Below, piece by piece: positions 34,245 to 43,515 of a stretch of 57,163 bases of DNA. The translations under genes were made by a program, and so were the position numbers. Position 1 is the stretch's first letter. Every line of letters starts with the position of its first letter. This DNA comes from Bacillota bacterium (GTDB taxonomy: Bacteria > Bacillota > Limnochordia > DTU087 > JAAYGB01). The DNA lies in assembly GCA_012727955.1 (NCBI GenBank), contig JAAYGB010000004.1, positions 1 through 57,163 of the forward strand, given 5' to 3'. The notes below the pieces were generated by a model that did not search any database, was not told the DNA's origin, and saw only the letters and a program-made list of their open reading frames with translations.

Positions 34245-34877
34245 ATGCGCTGGAAACGAATTAGCGACGCTGTAGTCAGAAGGTTACCATTGTACCTGCG
34301 GGTGTTGGAGGAAGCCCATGATCAGCAGTTGATGTCCTCCCAGGAATTGGGGGCCAGAGCTGGGGTTAGTTCTGCTCTGGTACGGAAGGACCTGGCCTGG
34401 TTCGGCGAGTTCGGGAAGCAGGGAGTGGGATATGAGACGGCTTACTTGAAGGATGAATTGCGTAAGATTCTCAACTTGGACAAACCATTACCGCTGATTC
34501 TGGTGGGAGTGGGAAGTCTGGGCCATGCCTTGGTACGCTATTTCCGTCGCCGGTTCTTGGATGATCCTAACTTCACTCTGGAACTGGTGGGCCTCTTTGA
34601 TATCGATGCCGACGTGATCGGACAAGAGGTAGAAGGAATTGTTGTTCAACCCCTTTCGGAGATGACGGAGATGATTGAGCAGCACCAGGTAAGAATGGCG
34701 ATCCTGACGGTGCCTGCCGACGCCGCTCAACAGGTGGTGGATTCCATGGTGGATGCGGGGATTAAGGCCATCCTGAATTTTGCGCCGGTGAAATTGACGG
34801 TTCCCGAGGATGTAGAACTGGCCGATGAAGACTTGTCCCTTGAGTTACAGCGCCTGGCCTATTACGTATTGGATTAA
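34245..34877 (+). CDS. rex: Redox-sensing transcriptional repressor Rex
   Basis: 210 aa. An N-terminal winged helix (RRLPLYLRVLEE, then SSALVRKDLAWFGEFGKQG) binds DNA. The C-terminal Rossmann fold (LILVGVGSLGHALVRYF) senses NADH/NAD+. Rex represses fermentation and respiratory genes when NADH is low and releases DNA when NADH rises. ATG 34245 follows AAGGGGAG and removes a 90-codon upstream frame that overlaps the fRMsr gene. Menaquinone genes follow. Confidence 0.96.
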   Translation: MRWKRISDAVVRRLPLYLRVLEEAHDQQLMSSQELGARAGVSSALVRKDLAWFGEFGKQGVGYETAYLKDELRKILNLDKPLPLILVGVGSLGHALVRYFRRRFLDDPNFTLELVGLFDIDADVIGQEVEGIVVQPLSEMTEMIEQHQVRMAILTVPADAAQQVVDSMVDAGIKAILNFAPVKLTVPEDVELADEDLSLELQRLAYYVLD

Positions 34878-34940
34878 CAACGCCGGTGGTGGGGAATCCT
34901 AACCATCATGACTTAATGCGAGGAAAGTAGGAACCAGTGT

Positions 34941-35642
34941 ATGTCCCAGGCAGGCTATATTTGTAGACTGTTTTGCCGGATCGCACCTAGATACGATCGG
35001 ATGAACCGGATTATGAGTTTTGGGCAGGATCTAAAGTGGAGACGGCTGACGGCGAGATGGGTGGTATCCGGCGGTGAACAGGTGCTGGATGTTGGGACCG
35101 GTACCGGGGATTTAGCCTTAGCCCTGGCCCAGGAAGTTGGGCCCACTGGTGAAGTGGTCGGAGTGGACTTCTGTTCTCATATGTTGGACTTGGCACAGCA
35201 AAAAGTCCAGGGTTCTACCTTGAACACCCGCTGCCGGTTTTTCGAGGGCGATGCGATGCAACTTCCCTTTCCCAATGAAAGCTTTGATGTGGTTACCATG
35301 GGCTTTACCCTTAGGAATCTGCCTGATTACAGCCAGGCACTGCAGGAGGCCCATCGAGTGCTGCGCCCGGGCGGGGAAATTGCCGTGCTAGACCTGGGGC
35401 GACCTCCCCTCCTGCCTTTGCGGTTGCTGTATTATCTCGCCTTTTTTCTTGTAGCCCCTTTGGTTGGTGTTTTCAATCGTGGTAACGTCTCTGCCTACTT
35501 CTACTTACCTCGCTCTTTGATGTCATATCCACCCCAGGATCAGCTGGCTAGTTTGCTGCAAGCGGCAGGTTTTCTGGGGGTGGAGTACAAAAACCTATCC
35601 GGAGGCATTGTTTGTGTCCATCGTGGTTTCAAGGCAAGATAG
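34941..35642 (+). CDS. menG: Demethylmenaquinone methyltransferase
   Basis: 233 aa, UbiE/MenG family SAM-dependent C-methyltransferase, the last step of menaquinone synthesis. Motifs: FCRIAPRYDRMNRIMSFGQD, DVGTGTGDLALALAQ, VGVDFCSHMLDLA and GFTLRNLPDY. It overlaps the prenyl diphosphate synthase gene by 29 bp, a coupling also seen in the Bacillus hepS-menG-hepT cluster. No hepS-like subunit is present here. Confidence 0.93.
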   Translation: MSQAGYICRLFCRIAPRYDRMNRIMSFGQDLKWRRLTARWVVSGGEQVLDVGTGTGDLALALAQEVGPTGEVVGVDFCSHMLDLAQQKVQGSTLNTRCRFFEGDAMQLPFPNESFDVVTMGFTLRNLPDYSQALQEAHRVLRPGGEIAVLDLGRPPLLPLRLLYYLAFFLVAPLVGVFNRGNVSAYFYLPRSLMSYPPQDQLASLLQAAGFLGVEYKNLSGGIVCVHRGFKAR

Positions 35643-36645
35643 TCTTGCCAGAGAAAATGGTTTCCCCACCTTACAGGATGAGATTAATTTGCATATTGGA
35701 GATTCCCTGGTGGCCGTTGAGGGACAAATTCAGGATGTTCTTATCGAGGAGAGTAACGAGGCCATCCGTGAGGCTGTCTTGTACGCGGCTCGGGGCGGAA
35801 AAAGGGTACGGGCCATCCTCACTTTGCTCAGTGCCCGTCTTTTTGCGTTGGACTTGACCCCAGTAGTGCCGGTGGCTGCGGGAGCAGAGATGATTCATCT
35901 GGCGACTCTGCTCCATGACGATGTCATCGATGAGTCTAACCTACGACGCCATCGTCCCACGGTGAATGCCCGGTGGGGCAACAAAGTAGCTATTTTGGCA
36001 GGTGATTCCCTGTGGGCCAAGGCAATTGAACTGCTGACCAATCATGCCACCGGTGAAATCGTCACCATCATGATGCGGATGATCCAACAGATGTGTGCTG
36101 GGGAGATCATGCAGTTGGACTCCCCAAGTTCGTCAAAGGCGACAGAGGATACATACTTAGAACAAATCGAAAAGAAGACCGCCGGACTCTTTCAGGCCTG
36201 TTGTCGGTGTGGAGCGCTGGCGGTCAAGGCGTCGGGGGAACAGGTGCAGGCAATGGCGGATTTTGGTCGCAACATCGGGATCGCCTATCAGCTAGTCGAT
36301 GACTTACTGGATCTCGTCGGAGACGCGAAGAACCTGGGCAAGCCCGTTGGTGCAGATCTGAAGGCAGGACTACTCACCCTACCATTGATCTATTGTCAGC
36401 GGGTTTATGGTGTTGATCCATGGCAAGACCTAGTCACCGGACCGGTGACCCATCAGGACTTGGCCAAGTTGGCCGATTTGCTTCGGGAGTATGGAGCCAT
36501 CGATTACACCCTGAAAACCATCGATGAATACGGGGCAAAGGCTAAGGCGGCACTGGGCCAAGTTCCCGACAACTCAAGCCGTCACCTATTGCTGGCCTTT
36601 ACCGATCACCTACTGGACCGGCCGACATTACCGGGCAGGAACTGA
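35614..36645 (+). CDS. Polyprenyl (probably heptaprenyl) diphosphate synthase
   Basis: 343 aa, trans-isoprenyl diphosphate synthase. It has the first Asp-rich region LLHDDVIDESNLRRHRPT, KKTAGLFQACC, and the second Asp-rich region YQLVDDLLDLVGD. Together with menG it would make the menaquinone side chain. GTG 35614 has GGAGG eight bases upstream and starts inside the menG 3' end. Chain length cannot be read from the sequence with confidence. Confidence 0.92.
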   Translation: MSIVVSRQDSLARENGFPTLQDEINLHIGDSLVAVEGQIQDVLIEESNEAIREAVLYAARGGKRVRAILTLLSARLFALDLTPVVPVAAGAEMIHLATLLHDDVIDESNLRRHRPTVNARWGNKVAILAGDSLWAKAIELLTNHATGEIVTIMMRMIQQMCAGEIMQLDSPSSSKATEDTYLEQIEKKTAGLFQACCRCGALAVKASGEQVQAMADFGRNIGIAYQLVDDLLDLVGDAKNLGKPVGADLKAGLLTLPLIYCQRVYGVDPWQDLVTGPVTHQDLAKLADLLREYGAIDYTLKTIDEYGAKAKAALGQVPDNSSRHLLLAFTDHLLDRPTLPGRN

Positions 36646-36727
36646 ATCTGCCATGGTGAATGAGTTAAGGAAAAACCAGGGATTTCCGGTAGATGAAGGG
36701 GCCGGCGCCCGGTAGGGGGGTAATACG

Positions 36728-38398
36728 TTGCTCAGTGATATTGAGATTGCTCAACGAGCTCAACTCAAGCCCATCGGAGAGGTTGCATCTGCCATCGGTC
36801 TTGCCGAGGAGGATCTGGAGCGCTACGGCAACTATAAGGCCAAGATTGCCGGTCACGTTTACCAGCGAGTTCAATCTCGACCCTCCGGTAAGCTGATTTA
36901 TACTACGGCGATCACCGCCACTCCGGCAGGGGAGGGAAAAACCTGTACTTCCATTGGGTTAACCCAGGCCCTGGGGTATTTGGGCAAGAAGGTTGCCGTT
37001 TGTTTGCGGGAACCGTCTTTGGGTCCGACCTTTGGGATTAAGGGCGGAGCCGCCGGTGGTGGGTATGCGCAAGTGCTGCCCATGGAGGATATCAATCTCC
37101 ATTTCACAGGGGACATCCATGCAGTAGGAGCGGCCCACAACCTGTTGGCCGCGATGGTCGATAACCATCTATATCAGGGTAATGAATTGGGTCTTGACCC
37201 GAAACGAATTCTGTGGCGACGGGTCGTCGATATGAATGATCGTGCCCTCCGTGAGGTTGTGGTGGGTCTTGGCCGGAAGGCAAATGGCGTGATGCGAGAA
37301 GCGGGCTTTGATATCACCGTTGCCTCGGAAGTGATGGCTATCCTGTGCCTGGCCACCGATCTAGTAGATCTGAAGGAGCGGCTGGGGCGGATGTTGGTGG
37401 GATATACCTTTGATGGACAACCGGTTTTTGCCCATCAGCTTAAGGCCGAGGGCGCCATGGCAACTCTGCTGAAGGACGCCATCAAGCCCAACCTAGTGCA
37501 GACCCTAGAGGGGCAACCGGCCTTCATTCATGGTGGGCCCTTTGCCAATATAGCCCACGGCAACAACTCGGTAATTGCCACCCGTCTAGCCCTGAAGCTC
37601 GCGGACTACATTGTGACCGAAGGCGGCTTTGCTGCCGATCTGGGCGCGGAGAAGTTCTTTGATATCGTCCATGGATACACCGGACTTCGTCCCGATGTAG
37701 TGGTCTTGGTGGCAACGGTCCGCTCCTTGAACATGCATGGCGGTGTATCCTTGGAGCAGGTGAGGGAGACGAATCTTCCCGCCCTGCGGGCAGGGTTAGC
37801 CAATTTGAAAAAGCATGTAGAGAACCTGCGCAAGTTTGGTCTGCCGGTGGTTGTTGCCATCAACCGCTTCCCCACCGATACCGAGGAAGAGCTGGAGTTA
37901 ATTCGGGATTATTGTCGGGATTTGCAGGTACCTGCGGCGGTATCGGAGGTTGTGGCCCGAGGGGGAGAGGGTGGTGTCGAGTTGGCACAGACCGTTCTTG
38001 CGGTGTTAGATTCCCAAGAAGCAGACTTTCGTCCTCTGTATGATTGGAACCAGTCGGTGCAGGAGAAGTTAGAGATTCTGGCGACGGAAATCTACGGAGC
38101 CGATGGTGTAGATTACAGCGAGCAAGCCCAAAGGGATCTGCGGGATATCAAGGCGCTAGGAGTGGAGAATCTGCCGCTGTGTGTTGCCAAGACCCAACAC
38201 TCCCTGTCCGATGATCCCAGTCGCAAGGGAGCTCCGGTGGGTTGGCGGTTGCACGTGCAGGAGATTCGACTATCCCTGGGGGCTGGATTCTTGGTTCCCT
38301 TGACGGGAAGCGTGTTGACGATGCCCGGTTTGCCCAAGAGACCCGCGGCGGAGGCCATTGATATTGATGCCGAGGGTAACGTCACCGGTCTCTTCTAG
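36728..38398 (+). CDS. fhs: Formate-tetrahydrofolate ligase
   Basis: 556 aa, the usual length. ATP-dependent formation of 10-formyl-THF from formate, the first step of the methyl branch of the Wood-Ljungdahl pathway. Motifs: TATPAGEGKTCTSIGLTQAL, EPSLGPTFGIKGGAAGGGYA, FTGDIHAVGAAHNLLAAMVD and HGGPFANIAHGNNSVIATR. TTG 36728 follows GGGGGG. With folD at 25133 it covers the folate C1 carriers. Confidence 0.97.
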   Translation: MLSDIEIAQRAQLKPIGEVASAIGLAEEDLERYGNYKAKIAGHVYQRVQSRPSGKLIYTTAITATPAGEGKTCTSIGLTQALGYLGKKVAVCLREPSLGPTFGIKGGAAGGGYAQVLPMEDINLHFTGDIHAVGAAHNLLAAMVDNHLYQGNELGLDPKRILWRRVVDMNDRALREVVVGLGRKANGVMREAGFDITVASEVMAILCLATDLVDLKERLGRMLVGYTFDGQPVFAHQLKAEGAMATLLKDAIKPNLVQTLEGQPAFIHGGPFANIAHGNNSVIATRLALKLADYIVTEGGFAADLGAEKFFDIVHGYTGLRPDVVVLVATVRSLNMHGGVSLEQVRETNLPALRAGLANLKKHVENLRKFGLPVVVAINRFPTDTEEELELIRDYCRDLQVPAAVSEVVARGGEGGVELAQTVLAVLDSQEADFRPLYDWNQSVQEKLEILATEIYGADGVDYSEQAQRDLRDIKALGVENLPLCVAKTQHSLSDDPSRKGAPVGWRLHVQEIRLSLGAGFLVPLTGSVLTMPGLPKRPAAEAIDIDAEGNVTGLF

Positions 38399-38486
38399 AT
38401 AGTTGAAGGAAGGTTCAAGATAGGTTTCCGGTCTGTTTCAAAGCCAGGGAAGTTGCATTAGAATTGAAGAAGGGATGTTGTTGCAC

Positions 38487-38897
38487 ATGGCCGTGGAAAA
38501 AACATTGGTAATTGTCAAGCCCGATGGTGTTCGACGGAGATTGACGGGGGAAATTTTACGGCGATTTGAGCAAAAGGGCTTGGATATTGTACGGCTTAAA
38601 GTCGGCCGGATTAGTGAAGAGGTGGCCAAGGAGCATTACAAGCATCATGCCGATAAGCCCTTTTTCCCGGGTTTAATCGAATCTATCACCTCGGGTCCCG
38701 TGGTCTTTGCCGTGCTCTCTGGTCCCGACGCCATCGCTCAGGTGCGCAATCTCATGGGTGCTACCAATCCAGTAGAGGCGGCCCCGGGAACGATTCGGGG
38801 AGATTATGCCTGTGAGCTGCCTAATAACTTGGTTCACGGGTCCGATTCTCCCGAGGCAGCGGAAGAGGAGATCCAACGGTTTTTTGGAGCGGACTAA
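38487..38897 (+). CDS. ndk: Nucleoside diphosphate kinase
   Basis: 136 aa. Transfers gamma-phosphate among nucleoside di- and triphosphates through a phosphohistidine. TLVIVKPDGV starts the fold, and the active-site histidine lies in NLVHGSDSPEAAEEEI. Upstream ATG 38475 is directly against the AGAAGGG site, so initiation at 38487, or at TTG 38478/38481, is more likely. Confidence 0.96.
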   Translation: MAVEKTLVIVKPDGVRRRLTGEILRRFEQKGLDIVRLKVGRISEEVAKEHYKHHADKPFFPGLIESITSGPVVFAVLSGPDAIAQVRNLMGATNPVEAAPGTIRGDYACELPNNLVHGSDSPEAAEEEIQRFFGAD

Positions 38898-38944
38898 GGG
38901 GCCGACGGCGGAAGCCTTGGTCTTGGAGAAGGGAAGGTTTAGCC

Positions 38945-39136
38945 ATGACTAACATCAGCCCAATGGAAAAGGCCTTAGTGGGCAAGGTTATTGCCCGTGC
39001 TAACTTGGAGAATGGCGCGGTGGTTCTAACCTTCACCGATGGAACTAGTTTTGAGAGAGACAAGACCTATGAGGGAGTAATTACTGCTACTTTGCGTCAA
39101 CGAGATGGAACGGTATTAATGACAACGAGAATCTAA
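38945..39136 (+). CDS. Small protein of unknown function
   Basis: 63 aa, beginning MTNISPMEKALVGKVIARAN and continuing with alternating short beta-strand patterns (GAVVLTFTDGTSFERDKTYE). A clear SD (GGGAAGG) precedes the ATG. It lies 47 bp after ndk and is probably co-transcribed. No family is recognised and there is no signal peptide or transmembrane segment. Confidence 0.7.
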   Translation: MTNISPMEKALVGKVIARANLENGAVVLTFTDGTSFERDKTYEGVITATLRQRDGTVLMTTRI

Positions 39137-39153
39137 GCAGGGCATAGTGTCCC

Positions 39154-39885
39154 CTAGTTGGATGCGGTGTCATCGAGGACAAAGGTAAAATCCTTTGCCG
39201 ACCAGATGTACCGCATCTTTTTTGTTTCTGTACCCAGTGCCTGGTACGCTCCGTCGGGGGAGTCTCTTTGCCAAGTGGTGGCGGTTTCGTAGACTAAAAT
39301 CCGATTCGGCTCCATCTGGAGCTGGGCCCTTTTGGTTACCTTGGTAGACAAATCTGTCGTTATGTCGTAGGCCTCAATTTCCGTCGGGTACTCCCAGATT
39401 TGTACCAGCCTTTTCTCTGTATCGGACCACTTGAAGATGGAATGGACGGTGATTTTGAAAAAGGCTCCGACCAATTGATCGAGGGTTTGGCTTACCGCCA
39501 GCTCCGGCGCTGCATCGCCGATGGCCTGAACCTCTGACACTTCATCAATATGGGCCATGTCGGTGACAACGTCGAGAAGTAGGTAGCCTTCAGGAGACCT
39601 GGCCGCAAAAACTGAGAGGAAGCCATCGTGGGGCAGTATCGTGCCAGCCAAGACCAATTGGCCATGAGTAGAATTGGGTATCAACGCGGAATCCAGCCAC
39701 CTTACCTCCAGTGGTTGTCCCCGGTCCGGTTGGTAATTGGGATAGGCGCTGGCCAGGGCCAAAACTAGTGCCTCTTCCTTTGAGGCTGCCTGCTTGGGCT
39801 GAGAAATGGCGGGCAGCTGGGATAGGATAGCCATCACCACTGCCAGCCCTGCGATGATTGCCGCCCAAGTCCACCGCTCTCTCAT
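39154..39885 (-). CDS. Membrane-anchored extracytoplasmic protein of unknown function
   Basis: About 243 aa. A single N-terminal hydrophobic segment (about residues 7-25) is followed by a soluble, beta-rich domain with no cysteine. DEVSEVQAIGDAAPELAVSQ faintly recalls FG-GAP/VCBS-like repeats, but there is only one. ATG 39885 follows AGAGGTGAG; a GTG at 39894 lies within that site. It is divergent from the SpoIID-like gene and convergent with the small protein gene. No function can be assigned. Confidence 0.7.
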   Translation of the reverse strand: MRERWTWAAIIAGLAVVMAILSQLPAISQPKQAASKEEALVLALASAYPNYQPDRGQPLEVRWLDSALIPNSTHGQLVLAGTILPHDGFLSVFAARSPEGYLLLDVVTDMAHIDEVSEVQAIGDAAPELAVSQTLDQLVGAFFKITVHSIFKWSDTEKRLVQIWEYPTEIEAYDITTDLSTKVTKRAQLQMEPNRILVYETATTWQRDSPDGAYQALGTETKKMRYIWSAKDFTFVLDDTASN

Positions 39886-40084
39886 GTTGCTCACCTCTTT
39901 GGCTGTTCTCAGCCGAGATTAATTGCCGGTGGTACAGTTTACGCAACGCTGCCGGTAACCAGACCTTTTCCTGGCTGTCAGGGGGAAAGGAGTTGATGAT
40001 AGTGGTGTGGAAATGGATTGAGGATATGGATCTAGAACTTGGTATTAGTAGTGGTTGCAGCAGCTTCCGAGGGGAGGATAAGGC

Positions 40085-42520
40085 ATGGTTAAACCACTTC
40101 ATGGACTCATAACTATCGTTATTTTCTTGTGTGTGGTGGCAGGAGCCGTCGAGGCTGCTACCCCACAGCAGGTGATGGAGTTTCTTGCCTCAGGGGAACG
40201 CATTCGTATCGGCCTGGCTCAGTCCCAGGAGTCTGTGGCTGTCAAGGCCCAGGGTAGTTTGCAGTTGCTGACCACCGATGGGAAGATTCTCGGTGAACTG
40301 TCCTCGGGCGAAGAACTAGTGGTATCTCTGGTGAGATCCGCGGGTGCCCGGGGCCGGCAGACGGTCTATCGCCTTCAGGTGCAGGCTAACCGGGACAGGG
40401 AAGCCGCGGAGGCGATGGCAGCTCAGCTGCAGAGAAGGGTATCCTGGCCGGTGGATGTGGTTGTTGCTGAACCCTGGTATAAGGTGCAGGTAGGGAATTT
40501 CCCCACTCCGGAACAGGCTGAAAGTGCCAAGCCGCCTTTGGCTGAACTGGGATTTCCCGATGCTTGGACTGTCAGTCATCACTACACAGCCCAGGGTAGG
40601 GCAGCCATCACCGCGGCGGGATGGGACTTGCCTGAGGACTTGCAGGAATTGCAGGTAGTTCCCCAAGATCCCCAATCCCGGGTTGTGGTGTCGGGACGGG
40701 CTTACCGTGGTGACCTTCACATCTTTGTCGATGGTGATCTGGCTCTAACAGTGGTTAATGTCATTGCCCTTGATGACTATCTCTATGGAGTTGTTGCCGC
40801 GGAGATGGGGAACGCTACCCCCGAGCAGATGCAGGCCTTGATGGCTCAAGCCGTCGCGGCCCGGAGCTATGCCATCAATCATCTGGGGCAATACGGGGAG
40901 AAGGACTTTGATTTGGTGGGGACAGTGATGTCCCAGGCCTATTATGGATCCCAAAGGGAGAACCCGGCGATTCGTCAGGCGGTCAAGGCTACCTCGGGAC
41001 AGGTGCTGGTTTTTGGCGGAGAGATTGTTGGGGCGTTGTTTCATTCCAACGCTGGGGGGCATACGGCCTTTCCCCAGGAGGTCTGGGAGGGTAATGTTCC
41101 CTACGTCCTGGGCCGGCAGGAAGTGGCTGACGAAATCGAGGGCACCTTGGGGACCAGCCATAATACCTATCGGTGGCAGAGGGAATTCACCCAAGACCAG
41201 CTGCTGCGGATCCTGCAAACTGCAGATCCTGGGCAAGGGGCTCGGCAGGTTCTCGACGTTGTAGTCGCCGCCCGGGGTCCCTCGGGTCGGGTGACGGAAT
41301 TGGTCCTGGTAACGGATCAGGGGAGAGCCGTGGGCACCAGGGACAGGATTCGCCAGTTGCTGACCACCGACGGTACCCTATTGCCCAGCACTCGTTTTAC
41401 TATCGATAAGATCTATCGGGAGGGAGAGCTTTCCCAGGTCATCCTCCGAGGTTGGGGCTCGGGGCACGGACTGGGATTGTCCCAGGCCGGCGCGATGGAG
41501 CTGGCTTCGGCGGGTTGGTCCTATGACAGGATCTTGGCCCACTACTATCCCTATGCTGCCCTACAGGATCTCGATGTCTACCGTACATATGCTGAGGAAG
41601 ACGCTAAGTTGGCCCCGGTGGACTTGATGAAGGCCCAGTGGGACGCCAAGTTCCCCGGGGAGGGCACTGTTACCCATTTGAGCTATTCTCCCGATGGAAC
41701 CCGTTTAGCCTGGCTGCATGCTGAGCAGGGATTGTGGGTGTGGGATGGGCTGGAGGCGAAGGCAGTGGTGCCGGCGGAGTCGGCGGTGAAGGCCTATTTG
41801 TGGCTTACGCCCCATCAGCTCGTCTACATTCAGGCAACGGAGACTGAGGATGAACTGGTTTGGTTGGATCTTGCCTCGGGAGAGCAACGGGCCTTGGGCA
41901 AGGGTAGGTTTTCCGGTGGGCTCAGCTATCAGCGGGAACGAGACATTCTGTACGCCCATCGAGACGGCATGATCTGGGCCTATCTGGGCTACGCCGATGT
42001 TTGGCTGCCTATTCTCACTGATGCTCGAGAACCGGTGATTTCCCCCGATGGAAGTCAGTTGGCATTTGTTCGAAAGGAACGGGCTTGGGTATATAATACT
42101 AAGACGGGACAGGCGGTGGGCATCAAGGGTGACGCCCCCGTGGAGACTTTGGCCTGGGCCCCTTCCGGTGATTACTTGGCCGTACAAACCAAAGGGGCAA
42201 TTCAAGTGTATGAGACAGAGGGCTTTCGGGAGGTATTCTCCGCGAAGGGTCAGGCGATGCAGTGGTCTGGGGATGGGAGATTCCTCAGTTATTGTCGCCC
42301 CTATGGAGATGAGGAGCATCTCGATGTCTTCGTGGTTATTGCCGGGGAGTGGTATGAGTTCAACTTGACCCACACCCAGGCCGCGACGGAGTCCCTAGCA
42401 GTCTGGCACCCCTCGGGTTGGGGGATTGCTCTGCATTCCCATCAATTGAACCTGCTGCAGGGAGATGGTTCCCACCCAGTTCCGGTGATATGGCAGGTGC
42501 GATTACGGGGAAAGGAGTAG
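40085..42520 (+). CDS. SPOR-SpoIID/LytB-beta-propeller fusion protein
   Basis: 811 aa. A signal peptide (about 1-24) is followed by a SPOR-like domain (near 85-165, with WYKVQVGNFPTPEQAESA at about 130). A SpoIID/LytB domain (about 200-480) has NVIALDDYLYGVVAAEMG, AQAVAARSYAINH, and GWGSGHGLGLSQAGAMELA. A C-terminal TolB/WD40-like propeller (about 515-811) has repeated SPDGTRLAW, SPDGSQLAFV and APSGDYLAV motifs. SpoIID is a lytic transglycosylase acting on denuded glycan, and SPOR binds such glycan. The fusion probably remodels cell-wall glycan, at division or sporulation. GGGGAGG precedes the ATG. Confidence 0.88.
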   Translation: MVKPLHGLITIVIFLCVVAGAVEAATPQQVMEFLASGERIRIGLAQSQESVAVKAQGSLQLLTTDGKILGELSSGEELVVSLVRSAGARGRQTVYRLQVQANRDREAAEAMAAQLQRRVSWPVDVVVAEPWYKVQVGNFPTPEQAESAKPPLAELGFPDAWTVSHHYTAQGRAAITAAGWDLPEDLQELQVVPQDPQSRVVVSGRAYRGDLHIFVDGDLALTVVNVIALDDYLYGVVAAEMGNATPEQMQALMAQAVAARSYAINHLGQYGEKDFDLVGTVMSQAYYGSQRENPAIRQAVKATSGQVLVFGGEIVGALFHSNAGGHTAFPQEVWEGNVPYVLGRQEVADEIEGTLGTSHNTYRWQREFTQDQLLRILQTADPGQGARQVLDVVVAARGPSGRVTELVLVTDQGRAVGTRDRIRQLLTTDGTLLPSTRFTIDKIYREGELSQVILRGWGSGHGLGLSQAGAMELASAGWSYDRILAHYYPYAALQDLDVYRTYAEEDAKLAPVDLMKAQWDAKFPGEGTVTHLSYSPDGTRLAWLHAEQGLWVWDGLEAKAVVPAESAVKAYLWLTPHQLVYIQATETEDELVWLDLASGEQRALGKGRFSGGLSYQRERDILYAHRDGMIWAYLGYADVWLPILTDAREPVISPDGSQLAFVRKERAWVYNTKTGQAVGIKGDAPVETLAWAPSGDYLAVQTKGAIQVYETEGFREVFSAKGQAMQWSGDGRFLSYCRPYGDEEHLDVFVVIAGEWYEFNLTHTQAATESLAVWHPSGWGIALHSHQLNLLQGDGSHPVPVIWQVRLRGKE

Positions 42521-42552
42521 CCCGTGCCTTTATATTCATTTTGCTAGATTTT

Positions 42553-42570
42553 AGTGATATACTAATCACT
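42553..42570. promoter_or_regulatory. Inverted repeat upstream of speE
   Basis: AGTGAT (42553-42558) and ATCACT (42565-42570) are exact inverted arms around ATACTA. They overlap a TATACT element (42558-42563) that could be a -10. Candidate operator of the polyamine genes. Confidence 0.35.
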
Positions 42571-42626
42571 GGGTTTTTGGCAAGTCCAAGTCCCAGATTA
42601 CTTGGATGGATTGGGGGCTGATCGTC

Positions 42627-43469
42627 ATGCAACTGTGGGTAACAGAGAAGCAGACCGATTCGCTGTGTATTTCATTTAAGGTAAAGGAAATATTGCACCA
42701 AGAACAGACGGAATTTCAGCATCTAGCTATAGTAGATACAGAGCAGTACGGGAGAATGCTGCTGCTAGACGGAGTGGTGCAGACCACTATCGACGATGAG
42801 TTCGTGTATCATGAGATGATGGCCCATGTGCCAATGCTTACCCATCCAGAACCGAAGAAGGTAGCGGTAATCGGCGGTGGAGATGGTGGCTCGATTCGGG
42901 AACTGTTGAAGCATCCTTCGGTGGAGGAAGCTACTCTAGTGGAGATTGATGGCCGAGTGATTGAAGCTTCGAAGGAGTTTCTGCCGGAGATTGCCGCTGG
43001 GCTTTCGGATCCAAGAGTCAAGATCATCGTCGGCGATGGCATCGCGCATATCGCTGAGATGGAAAACTACTACGATGTGATTCTCATCGATTCCACGGAT
43101 CCCGTCGGGGCTGCCTTTGGGCTGTTTACCGAAGAGTTCTATGCCAATGTGTACAAGGCTCTGACTGCCGAGGGGATTATGGTAGCGCAGACGGAGTCTC
43201 CCTTTGTCAATCAGGACATCATCGAGCGGAGCTTCCGGGGTATCTCCCAGAACTTCCCAGTTACCGAGCTGTACCTCGGATGTGTCCCCACTTATCCCGG
43301 TGGGTTGTGGAGCTTTACCTTGGGTTCGAAGAAGCACCATCCCCTCGAGGCTAACTGGGAGCGAGCTGATCAGTTGAAGACCAAGTACTATACCAAAGAA
43401 GTACATCGCGCTGCCTTCCAATTGCCGCCCTTTGTGCAGGAGCAGCTGGACCGTATAGTACAGAAATAG
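42627..43469 (+). CDS. speE: Spermidine synthase (polyamine aminopropyltransferase)
   Basis: 280 aa. Transfers an aminopropyl group from decarboxylated SAM to putrescine. Motifs: EQYGRMLLLDGVVQTTIDDE, VAVIGGGDGGSIRELLKH, VEIDGRVIEASKEFL and the catalytic aspartate region DVILIDSTDPVG. ATG 42627 follows GGGGGCTGATC. speB follows 46 bp later and the two probably form an operon with argS. No speD is in the window. Confidence 0.95.
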   Translation: MQLWVTEKQTDSLCISFKVKEILHQEQTEFQHLAIVDTEQYGRMLLLDGVVQTTIDDEFVYHEMMAHVPMLTHPEPKKVAVIGGGDGGSIRELLKHPSVEEATLVEIDGRVIEASKEFLPEIAAGLSDPRVKIIVGDGIAHIAEMENYYDVILIDSTDPVGAAFGLFTEEFYANVYKALTAEGIMVAQTESPFVNQDIIERSFRGISQNFPVTELYLGCVPTYPGGLWSFTLGSKKHHPLEANWERADQLKTKYYTKEVHRAAFQLPPFVQEQLDRIVQK

Positions 43470-43515
43470 TTGACATAGGTAGCGGGGGTGGTGGTTCAAA
43501 CTGGAGGTGGAGGAG

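Noticed and set aside
36653-36715. A 20-codon frame (MVNELRKNQGFPVDEGAGAR) between the prenyl synthase gene and fhs.
   Set aside because: The ribosome site is weak and distant, and the frame ends within the fhs leader. Not enough to call a gene.
41705-42373. A 222-codon minus-strand frame inside the SpoIID fusion gene.
   Set aside because: It is antisense to a clear coding region with propeller repeats, has no ribosome site and no recognisable motif.
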